Source: Candidatus Uhrbacteria bacterium
GTDB taxonomy: Bacteria > Patescibacteriota > Patescibacteriia > UBA9934
NCBI GenBank assembly: GCA_030688135.1
Contig: JAUYIW010000017.1
Span: 1 to 9,556 of the forward strand
Direction of reading: 5' to 3'
Length of the DNA stretch: 9,556 bases
This document shows, piece after piece, positions 1 to 4,504 of the stretch. The position numbers were made by a program, and so were the translations under genes. Under the pieces are notes generated by a model. It had not been told where the DNA came from. It made no database searches and worked only from the letters and a program-made list of their open reading frames with translations. Within the stretch, counting starts at the first letter, position 1; each line of letters opens with the position of its first letter.

Positions 1-142
1 GCGGTTCGCTGAGATCTCCGAAAGATTTCTCCTCGCGACTTACAGACTCGTCGAAATGGTAACTTTCTACTTATTAAATGGATCAAACAAATCCTAACCT
101 GGCAGATTAGATGACTCCTCCACCCAAATTGCGTATGATCCC
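1..142 (+). repeat. Dispersed repeat R, copy R1 (truncated by window start)
   Basis: This copy aligns without gaps to 7739-7880, with 6 differences in about 141 positions. Its bases 38-141 also match the inverted copy at the window end, with about 3 differences. The homology runs to the tail motif ATTGCGTATGATCC and then stops. The window begins inside the repeat: the R2 copy has a structured left arm that is missing here. No complete protein is encoded, since the longest shared reading frame is broken by TAA in this copy. The role is unknown; it is a multicopy intergenic element. Confidence 0.9.
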
Positions 143-173
143 CAGAAACCACAAATCCGCCAACATGACGGAC

Positions 174-202
174 TTGACAATAATCAAGAATTATGATATC
201 TT
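174..202 (+). promoter_or_regulatory. Strong sigma70-type promoter with extended -10
   Basis: A perfect -35 box TTGACA (174-179) is followed by a 17-nt spacer and TATCTT (197-202). TG at 194-195 sits one base before the -10, giving an extended -10. Transcription would start near 209. No protein gene follows before a rho-independent terminator, so the promoter appears to serve a non-coding transcript. Confidence 0.6.
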
Positions 203-208
203 TTCTTT

Positions 209-470
209 GATCCGTCATCCTTCTGCGGGATGTGCGGAGGGCCAAGTGCTGAAACTCAATACGTCTACCCGCAGGCTTCGAATCGGAGCTAGCGACATCG
301 GGAAACAAAATTGGGTGGAGCTTGGCGAAGCCTACTTTAAAAAGTAGGCGCTGTAATGTCGCCATATGTGTCCGTTGTGTTCAGTGAGTATCGCGGACGG
401 AACGACGGCTTTGCAGTAATAAAACTCACACTTGCCGTCCCTTGGGAAACCTCGGGGCGGCATTTTTTTT
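209..470 (+). ncRNA. Candidate structured non-coding RNA, about 260 nt
   Basis: The segment is bounded by an extended -10 promoter and a strong terminator and has no credible reading frame. Visible helices are: 275-279 with 285-289 (loop GAATC); 292-298 with 356-362, a perfect 7 bp long-range stem; 330-337 with 342-349, a perfect 8 bp hairpin with loop TAAA; 370-374 with 394-398; and 384-389 with 424-429. The last two interlock, so they form a pseudoknot or are alternatives. A further pairing, 404-409 with 434-439, would compete with the terminator stem, as in attenuators. I checked for hallmarks of RNase P RNA, SRP RNA and tmRNA and did not find them. The start is inferred from the promoter. 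It may be an sRNA, or a leader that has lost its gene. No function is assigned. Confidence 0.5.
434..470 (+). terminator. Rho-independent terminator of the 209-470 RNA
   Basis: GCCGTCCC (434-441) pairs with GGGGCGGC (454-461) over 8 bp, including one G-U. The stem is followed by CA and eight Ts. It lies about 220 nt upstream of the next gene, which is on the other strand. The left arm can alternatively pair with GACGGC at 404-409. Confidence 0.8.
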
Positions 471-474
471 AGCA

Positions 475-514
475 CTAGATCCATTCGTCGCAGGTTACTA
501 GCTCCTCAGGATGA
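475..514 (+). repeat. Short palindromic element (AGATCC...CTCAGGATG type)
   Basis: AGATCC, then TTCGTCG, a variable middle, and CTCCTCAGGATGAC form an imperfect inverted repeat (ATCC/GGAT arms). Related elements occur at 7489-7524, 7901-7930 and, on the opposite strand, 9387-9416. This resembles the small REP/BIME-like palindromes common in intergenic DNA of many bacteria. Confidence 0.55.
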
Positions 515-529
515 CAGCTGGTGAGTTAT

Positions 530-673
530 ATAACTTCTCCGCTTTTCGCATAACCTCTTTTTAACCTCTCTACTTGTCGCAAAACCTCTTCGCTCACAGC
601 ATAACCTCTCAACTTACCGAAAACTTCCTCGCTTGTCGATCTGTAGTTCTGTACAGTCTGTAGGTCTGTAACG
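530..673. repeat. Degenerate tandem repeats, about 20-nt and 17-nt units
   Basis: Successive units start at about 530, 562, 581, 601 and 621, with a 12-nt partial unit at 550. They share the pattern ATAACCTCT-N(2-4)-CTTGTCGC. From 640 to 673 a different unit, TCTGTAG followed by 10 nt, occurs twice with a 17-nt period. The 657-665 part (TCTGTAGGT) matches the edge of repeat R. The same AACCTCT...CGCTTACAG pattern recurs at 7461-7490. No coding potential is apparent. It is too irregular to be a CRISPR array. Confidence 0.55.
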
Positions 674-681
674 AATCACTC

Positions 682-1029
682 TCATCCCTTCTTAAACGCC
701 ACTTTGAACACCGGATACCACTTATTATCATACTCATCGATAATCTCCACGATTTCCTTGTTTGTATACATATTGAGTGCAATGTCAGAAAGTAGTTCTT
801 GATCAGTTTGAATATCAATCTTAATGTCTTCAAGCTCACGAAATTCAGGTGAGCCTTCTTTAATTTCATTTTCAATCGACTTCTTCTCGTCGCGCAATAC
901 TTTGATCTCTTCAAGTAAATCCTTATGTCGCACGCTATGGCTTAATTCATCTTTGTACATTTTATTAATATCCCTGCGCTTCTTTTTATTCTCATCTAAT
1001 CTTGTGTAAACCTCTTCTAGTTGCGACAT
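682..1029 (-). CDS. Small coiled-coil protein of unknown function
   Basis: The product is 115 aa, highly charged and without cysteine. The first 60 residues are rich in Glu, Lys and Leu with heptad-like spacing (for example LLEEIKVLRDEKKSIENEI), suggesting a coiled coil. The C-terminal third is more mixed and aromatic (DEYDNKWYPVF). There is no signal peptide or membrane segment, so it is probably cytosolic. I do not recognise the family. The start ATG lies about 20 nt downstream of an extended -10 promoter, with no clear Shine-Dalgarno sequence. Good codon structure over the full length and the dedicated promoter support a real gene. It is transcribed away from the zinc-ribbon gene. No terminator is evident after its TGA stop; the downstream DNA is the degenerate tandem repeat region. 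Confidence 0.7.
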   Translation of the reverse strand: MSQLEEVYTRLDENKKKRRDINKMYKDELSHSVRHKDLLEEIKVLRDEKKSIENEIKEGSPEFRELEDIKIDIQTDQELLSDIALNMYTNKEIVEIIDEYDNKWYPVFKVAFKKG

Positions 1030-1057
1030 AAGTAAAATAATTACGGCTAAGAGCAGT

Positions 1058-1066
1058 ATTATAGCA
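1058..1066 (-). promoter_or_regulatory. Extended -10 promoter of the coiled-coil gene
   Basis: Read on the minus strand this is TGCTATAAT, a perfect TATAAT with the TGn extension. There is no good -35 at the right distance, as expected for an extended -10 promoter. Transcription would start near 1051, giving a leader of about 20 nt before the ATG at 1029. Confidence 0.6.
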
Positions 1067-1089
1067 CACTAAACTTTGCGTTATCCACC

Positions 1090-1118
1090 TTGACATGCAC
1101 GATTATGCTTGCTAAGTT
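1090..1118 (+). promoter_or_regulatory. Probable promoter of the zinc-ribbon gene
   Basis: TTGACA (1090-1095) is a perfect -35. With a 17-nt spacer the -10 would be TAAGTT (1113-1118), which is weak. The start would be near 1125, just upstream of the ribosome binding site. It is divergent from, and close to, the promoter at 1058-1066. Confidence 0.4.
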
Positions 1119-1145
1119 CCTACCTACAATAACAAGGAGCACGCC

Positions 1146-1364
1146 ATGCGCGACGCCAAACGAGTCTTACATCACTACAATCCACCATGCAGAACAATAC
1201 TGACACCAAGCGGTTACTGCATGTGTTGCAACATTACTCCCAAGGCACAAGACACAGTCACGGCATACCATTGCCTGAAATGCAATGAACTACTTGTTGT
1301 CGGTGAGTTTGGCACAGGTCTACTGAACTGCCCAATCTGCAAAGAGATTTTCAAGCGCGCTTAA
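1146..1364 (+). CDS. Small zinc-ribbon protein of unknown function
   Basis: The product is 72 aa with eight cysteines. C25 and C28 (CMCC), C43 and C46 (CLKC), and C62 and C65 (CPIC) form CxxC knuckles. The last two, 16 residues apart, could hold one structural zinc ion, and the first may pair with C15 or belong to a second site. The start is well supported: AAGGAG lies 6 nt before ATG, the clearest Shine-Dalgarno sequence in the window. The gene has its own promoter and is followed 13 nt later by a rho-independent terminator, so it is a monocistronic unit. It is the only confident protein gene on the plus strand. Zinc ribbons of this size often bind nucleic acid or protein partners, but no function can be read here. 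Confidence 0.8.
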   Translation: MRDAKRVLHHYNPPCRTILTPSGYCMCCNITPKAQDTVTAYHCLKCNELLVVGEFGTGLLNCPICKEIFKRA

Positions 1365-1377
1365 GCTACGCTCGACT

Positions 1378-1406
1378 AGCCCTCACAAAAGTGGGGGCTG
1401 TTTTTT
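1378..1406 (+). terminator. Rho-independent terminator of the zinc-ribbon gene
   Basis: AGCCCTCAC (1378-1386) pairs with GTGGGGGCT (1391-1399) over 9 bp with one G-U. The loop is AAAA. G and six Ts follow. It lies immediately after the zinc-ribbon stop codon, in the convergent junction with the HAD gene. Confidence 0.9.
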
Positions 1407-1441
1407 ATTAAATGGACGTCTCTTAGAGACGTCCATTTAAT
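1407..1441. repeat. Perfect 17-bp inverted repeat overlapping the HAD stop codon
   Basis: The arms 1407-1423 and 1425-1441 are exact reverse complements with a single central base. The right arm encodes the last six codons of the HAD gene, and its TAA stop sits at the centre. The hairpin lacks a proper T tract on either strand, although the adjacent plus-strand terminator supplies Ts before it. It could protect the 3' end of the minus-strand mRNA or help stop convergent transcription. The outer bases TTATTAAATGGA (starting in the terminator T tract) also occur in repeat R. Confidence 0.75.
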
Positions 1442-2076
1442 ATTTCTTGCCTGATAACCGCCACCAATTCATCAGCTGAATCGACAAGCGCAATTGGGTT
1501 GCCTCGCTTTAGTGTGTCCGTTTTATGAAAACCCCATGTAACACCAATGGATCTCACGCCCGCCTTTGCGGCTTCGCGCATATCTCCAAGAGTGTCAGTA
1601 ATAAATACGCAAGAATCCACAGATAAATTATAATCCTCAAATGCCATTTTAATCTTAATGATCTTGCTGGTATGCACATCGGAACCATATACCTTGTCGA
1701 AGAGATCATAGATATCATGCATTCTAAGATACTCCTCAATCGGACTGCTTATAGTCGATGAAATAATAACCAACCTATAATCCTTAGAAAGCAGATGAAG
1801 TGCATCAACCATGCTTGGTATTGGTTCTTTTGCCATCAAGGCCGGAATATATTCAATGAAGAACGGATCTGTAACGCTAGGTTTATTATCTTCTTGGTCA
1901 GCTAGCGATTCCTTTATATGCGCCACTTCAAAAATGTTGCCGTCAAAATACCGACGATAAGTTTCAATGTCAACTATATTTGGCTCGCTCTTTTTCTTTG
2001 ACTCATACGAGAGTTGAAATGAATCAACCATCACGCCGTCAAAATCAAATAAAAGTGTTTTCTTTTGCTGTTCCAT
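1423..2076 (-). CDS. HAD-superfamily hydrolase (phosphoglycolate phosphatase-like)
   Basis: The product is 217 aa, a normal length for a single-domain HAD phosphatase with an alpha-helical cap. Motif I is FDFDG, with nucleophile D11 and acid/base D13. Motif II is VIISST (S106). Motif III lysine is probably K138 (SKIIKI). Motif IV is TDTLGD with D161 and D165, which bind magnesium. The cap lies between motifs I and II. The substrate cannot be read; relatives hydrolyse small phosphomonoesters such as phosphoglycolate. I chose the ATG at 2076, seven bases after the stop of the upstream S51 gene. A longer in-frame start at 2130 would overlap that gene and add 18 non-HAD residues. GGGAGG lies 15 nt before the ATG, so translation may depend on coupling. 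It is the last gene of the cluster. Confidence 0.88.
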   Translation of the reverse strand: MEQQKKTLLFDFDGVMVDSFQLSYESKKKSEPNIVDIETYRRYFDGNIFEVAHIKESLADQEDNKPSVTDPFFIEYIPALMAKEPIPSMVDALHLLSKDYRLVIISSTISSPIEEYLRMHDIYDLFDKVYGSDVHTSKIIKIKMAFEDYNLSVDSCVFITDTLGDMREAAKAGVRSIGVTWGFHKTDTLKRGNPIALVDSADELVAVIRQEILNGRL

Positions 2077-2083
2077 AATATAT

Positions 2084-2662
2084 TTAAATTTCCTCCCGTT
2101 CAATAACTTTAATATCATCACCGGAAACAAGAACAGCTTGATCGTCTGTTAAGCAAATTTTACCTTCTGCCACACTTCCGATTTCGCAGTGTACGTCAAC
2201 CGTAGTATCAATTAAGCCCATACCGGCAAAATCTGTCATATTCAGTTCATTTGGATCTTCCCCTACGGCAGGCTCGATGCTCAACCCTGCGACTAAAGTA
2301 CCGGCGCTTACGCCAATGTATCTTCCTCCGCATTCCAAAAATTCACGAAGGACTTTTTCAAATCCGCTTTTTCTAATTCCATCGATTAAATAAAAGGTGT
2401 TCCCGCCTTGAACATAAACAAGATCAACGCCTTTTAGAATCTCGCGTAGTTCTTCTTGAGTTTTTAAATCTACATCAATATCTTGTACAGTCCACCCCAT
2501 TGCCTGCATTGCAACGACATCTTTATGCATATAATCGGTAACTGTTTCTCGTTTTGCTGCAGTCATTATGTGCAGAACCTTAATTGGATCGCCGATACCT
2601 GAAACAAACTCTTTTATTTTATTTTCCATGCGCATTCCTGCAGAAGTTAAAAGTAGTTTCAT
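2084..2662 (-). CDS. Peptidase S51-like / type 1 glutamine amidotransferase-like protein
   Basis: The product is 192 aa with the fold signatures of the peptidase E (S51) and cyanophycinase group. VYVQGGNTFYL (83-92) precedes the nucleophile elbow GVSAG with S119. H158 and D136 lie at spacings that resemble the Ser-His-Asp arrangement of peptidase E. In that family the enzymes cleave Asp-X dipeptides, but many small relatives have no known substrate, so the activity is unproven. There is no signal peptide, so it is cytosolic. It starts 48 nt after the Nudix gene, the largest gap in the cluster, and no Shine-Dalgarno is visible. That gap is AT-rich and could hold an internal promoter (TATTAT as a possible -10), but no convincing -35 is seen. 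The HAD gene follows 7 nt after its stop. Confidence 0.85.
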   Translation of the reverse strand: MKLLLTSAGMRMENKIKEFVSGIGDPIKVLHIMTAAKRETVTDYMHKDVVAMQAMGWTVQDIDVDLKTQEELREILKGVDLVYVQGGNTFYLIDGIRKSGFEKVLREFLECGGRYIGVSAGTLVAGLSIEPAVGEDPNELNMTDFAGMGLIDTTVDVHCEIGSVAEGKICLTDDQAVLVSGDDIKVIEREEI

Positions 2663-2710
2663 ACTATAGTTATGACATTTATAATATTCACCGAAATCTT
2701 TGTAAGTATA

Positions 2711-3199
2711 CTATAAACCTTGAAGATTTTTTATATACGGCCAAATTATTGGCGATACATCACTTTCGACCGTCTTACTTGGATGAATCCATAAACTATT
2801 GGCGATTTCATAACCATCGTCAAATGTATTTACTACATCCTCATCTCTATGATCACTGATTAACGAAACACGGTATATAAATAAAATACAATGACAATAC
2901 CCTAAATTCTTATGAACAAAATTGGATTGACCAACATAAGCCGGCAACTCATCAGCTAAAACCTTGTAACCGGTCTCTTCATAAAACTCCCGTGCCAAAC
3001 CTTTAGTAATCAATTCACCATGCTCAACTCCTCCTCCAGGTAAATCTAAACGCTTAGTCCACGTAGGCTCAACAAAAAGCCATCTACCTTCTTTATCTTC
3101 TAAAACCCCATAAGCGCTTGGTCTCCAAACTACCGGCTCATCTGCCGGCTTACTATGTGGTTTTTGATGAAAGTCATAAAATACAGCCATGTTATTCAT
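2711..3199 (-). CDS. Nudix hydrolase
   Basis: The product is 162 aa with a complete Nudix box at residues 56-78: G56, x5, E62, x7, then REFYEETGY (70-78). This matches the consensus GX5EX7REUXEEXGU, which binds magnesium for cleavage of nucleoside diphosphates linked to another group. GVLEDKEGRWLFVEP (31-45) before the box is the usual beta strand pair. The substrate is not predictable; relatives sanitise oxidised nucleotides or process dinucleotides and capped RNA. The ATG at 3199 lies two bases after the methyltransferase stop, implying coupled translation. An earlier in-frame ATG at 3232 would overlap that gene by 31 bases and is less likely. No Shine-Dalgarno is visible for either start. 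Confidence 0.88.
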   Translation of the reverse strand: MNNMAVFYDFHQKPHSKPADEPVVWRPSAYGVLEDKEGRWLFVEPTWTKRLDLPGGGVEHGELITKGLAREFYEETGYKVLADELPAYVGQSNFVHKNLGYCHCILFIYRVSLISDHRDEDVVNTFDDGYEIANSLWIHPSKTVESDVSPIIWPYIKNLQGL

Positions 3200-3201
3200 A
3201 A

Positions 3202-3816
3202 TTACAATTTTTGGCCGATTACTTGAATCCAATCAGTGTTCCCGTCCCGCTTAACATTCTGCCAAACAACATTAAGGCCAGCGTCAAGAAAATATTGGTG
3301 TATCTCTTCCAGAGAATAGTAACTAAAAAATCTTTTATACTCATAACCATAATCGCTCTCGACCTTAACCTCCTCCTCTACACCCCCTACTCTAATTCCC
3401 TTAACTGCTACGTAAAAATATCCTCCTTGCTTGACCACGTCCACAAGCTTTAATAATACTTGAGGTGCTTCATTTTTTGGGATATGTAAAAGCGACGCTT
3501 GAGCAAATACACCGTCAAACTTACGTCCTAACTGTGCGACTTTTCGCATATCTAGCAGAATAAAATCTGCATCAGGTACTTCCCTGTGAGCTATCTCTAA
3601 CAATCCTTCTGAAAAATCAATTCCGGTAATTATGAGCCTTCTTGCTTTAAGGTATTTGGATTTAGTGCCTGCGCCACACCCAACATCTAAAACCTCCGAA
3701 CCTTCTTCCAACTTTGAAGCGAAATTATCGGTTCCATCAACCCACCAACTGTCACTTTTGTGATCCTTGTGCCAATCCTTTGCTATTTTATTGTAAGCTT
3801 GTTGTGTAATATCCAT
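3202..3816 (-). CDS. Class I SAM-dependent methyltransferase
   Basis: The product is 204 aa with a Rossmann methyltransferase core of the Methyltransf_11/25 type. Motif I is VLDVGCGAG (42-50), the S-adenosylmethionine loop. GIDFS (65-69) provides the acidic residue D67 for the ribose. LLDM (87-90) and FDGVFAQASLLHI (100-112) are motifs II to IV. The N-terminal helix region contains YNKIAKDW, typical of small-molecule methyltransferases, and the C-terminal part has FFSYYSLEEIHQYFLDAGL. The methyl acceptor is unknown. The Nudix gene follows with a 2-nt gap, and a 22-codon ORF precedes it by 7 nt. No Shine-Dalgarno is seen at the ATG. It is presumably cytosolic. Confidence 0.88.
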   Translation of the reverse strand: MDITQQAYNKIAKDWHKDHKSDSWWVDGTDNFASKLEEGSEVLDVGCGAGTKSKYLKARRLIITGIDFSEGLLEIAHREVPDADFILLDMRKVAQLGRKFDGVFAQASLLHIPKNEAPQVLLKLVDVVKQGGYFYVAVKGIRVGGVEEEVKVESDYGYEYKRFFSYYSLEEIHQYFLDAGLNVVWQNVKRDGNTDWIQVIGQKL

Positions 3817-3823
3817 ATCTTAA

Positions 3824-3892
3824 TTATTTCTTCTCGTCCCATGATAAATCAAATCCAACGTCTTTTATAATTTGTGGAAAATCAGATTCCAT
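3824..3892 (-). CDS. Possible 22-aa peptide or gene remnant
   Basis: A short ORF fills the gap between the DUF1653 and methyltransferase genes: 12 nt after one, 7 nt before the other. It encodes an acidic peptide containing IIKDVGFDLSWDEKK and then a stop. The composition and the motif GFDLSWDE look protein-like rather than random. It resembles the N-terminus of a longer hypothetical protein I have the impression of seeing in CPR genomes, but I cannot verify that. It may be a truncated remnant, a small protein, or chance. No ribosome binding site is visible. Confidence 0.3.
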   Translation of the reverse strand: MESDFPQIIKDVGFDLSWDEKK

Positions 3893-3904
3893 GACATTTT
3901 AATT

Positions 3905-4141
3905 CTATTCACGTAGCCATGTGAATCTTGGAACTATTTTATCATCAATGGTCACGTTTTCTAAAAACATTGCAATCGGCCTTACCCACAAATCCTTCTC
4001 ACCATACAAAGCGCGATAAATAACCATTTCTTCAAGCGTCTCGCTGTGCCGTGCAACACCAATAAGCTGATATTCGTTACCTTTGTAATGACGATAAACA
4101 CCGGTCTTGACCTCAATTAACTTTTTTAAATCTTCTGCCAT
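3905..4141 (-). CDS. DUF1653 domain protein
   Basis: The product is 78 aa, nearly all of it the DUF1653 domain. Signature stretches are GVYRHYKGNEYQLIGVARHS (14-33), ETLEEMVIYRALYG (34-47) and LWVRPIAMFLENV (51-63), ending in PRFTWL. The family is small, stand-alone and uncharacterised, and is often found beside metabolite-processing or repair enzymes. There is no signal peptide or membrane segment. It is the first gene of the minus-strand cluster. Its upstream region is AT-rich with a possible -10 (TATAGT, 16 nt before the ATG) but no recognisable -35 and no Shine-Dalgarno. Confidence 0.88.
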   Translation of the reverse strand: MAEDLKKLIEVKTGVYRHYKGNEYQLIGVARHSETLEEMVIYRALYGEKDLWVRPIAMFLENVTIDDKIVPRFTWLRE

Positions 4142-4197
4142 GTTAAAAATTTACTATAGAAAATACTGAATAAATAAAGTCTTTTTAGTCCTCCCCC

Positions 4198-4226
4198 TTG
4201 ACAAAATCGCGATTTCATGATTTACT
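4198..4226 (+). promoter_or_regulatory. Strong promoter with extended -10 for the second RNA candidate
   Basis: TTGACA (4198-4203) is a perfect -35. After a 17-nt spacer comes TTTACT (4221-4226), preceded by TGA so that TG takes the extended -10 position. This is the same design as the promoter at 174-202. The start would be near 4233. It diverges from the DUF1653 gene, whose start codon lies 57 nt away. Confidence 0.6.
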
Positions 4227-4232
4227 CTTGTT

Positions 4233-4346
4233 AATCCCTAGGCCAGTGTGCCTTTGGAGGTGTAGGCTCCGGAGCCGAGTAATGCTAGGCAGGCGTGTCA
4301 GTCTGCCGAAGCATATGGCTACCTCGCTAGCGCTAGCGAGGTAGCC
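4233..4346 (+). ncRNA. Candidate small non-coding RNA, about 115-125 nt
   Basis: A strong promoter and a strong terminator enclose a GC-rich segment with no reading frame. Pairings visible: CCTAG (4237-4241) with CTAGG (4285-4289); GGCTCC (4265-4270) with GGAGCC (4271-4276), a self-complementary 12-mer that may alternate with GGAG (4256-4259) pairing CTCC; GGCAG with CTGCC (about 4288-4307); and the terminator stem. The size would fit a small SRP RNA, but the conserved GGAAGCAGC tetraloop region is absent. The 5' end is inferred. Its target or role is unknown. Confidence 0.5.
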
Positions 4347-4356
4347 TCTTTTTTTT
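4317..4356 (+). terminator. Rho-independent terminator with a perfect 15-bp stem
   Basis: GGCTACCTCGCTAGC (4317-4331) is followed directly by its exact reverse complement (4332-4346), then TC and eight Ts. Only the plus strand has a T tract, so it ends the 4233-4346 RNA and not secA. Confidence 0.9.
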
Positions 4357-4504
4357 CCATACTAAACCCCGTGACACTTTTTATACTTTCCGGCAATGAC
4401 TACCTGGCCGGACCCGGCTTTGTAAATCAAGGCCGGGCTTGCCTGATCCACTCCCCCTCTTCGCCAAAGCTACGGAGGGATGTCGCTGGCCGTTAACTCA
4501 CTTG
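4357..4504. other. Gene-free region downstream of secA with hairpins
   Basis: CCCGGCTTTG (4413-4422) pairs with CAAGGCCGGG (4428-4437) over 10 bp with loop TAAAT. As plus-strand RNA it is fully paired with one G-U; as minus-strand RNA it has a C-A mismatch. A weaker stem joins CCCTC (4455-4459) to GAGGG (4475-4479) around TTCGCCAAAGCTAC. Neither has a T tract, so no conventional terminator for secA is visible. Nothing coding is seen. Confidence 0.45.

Noticed and set aside
111..347. 78-codon plus-strand ORF starting in R1
   Set aside because: It begins in repeat R, crosses a strong promoter and the structured RNA, has no ribosome binding site and no protein-like composition.
401..422. tmRNA-tag-like end (GCTTTGCAGTAATAA, reading ALQ and two stops)
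   Set aside because: The usual ALAA ending, the tmRNA 5' GGATTCGAC segment and a 3' T arm with CCA are all missing, also when a circularly permuted gene is considered.
530..639. Possible CRISPR array
   Set aside because: Units are degenerate, about 20 nt long and directly adjacent, with no unique spacers; no cas genes are present.
2077..2130. 18-codon N-terminal extension of the HAD gene
   Set aside because: It overlaps the S51 gene, and HAD motif I begins right after the internal ATG at 2076, as is normal for the family.
4413..4437. Terminator for secA
   Set aside because: The hairpin is good, but on the minus strand it has a C-A mismatch and no T tract follows.
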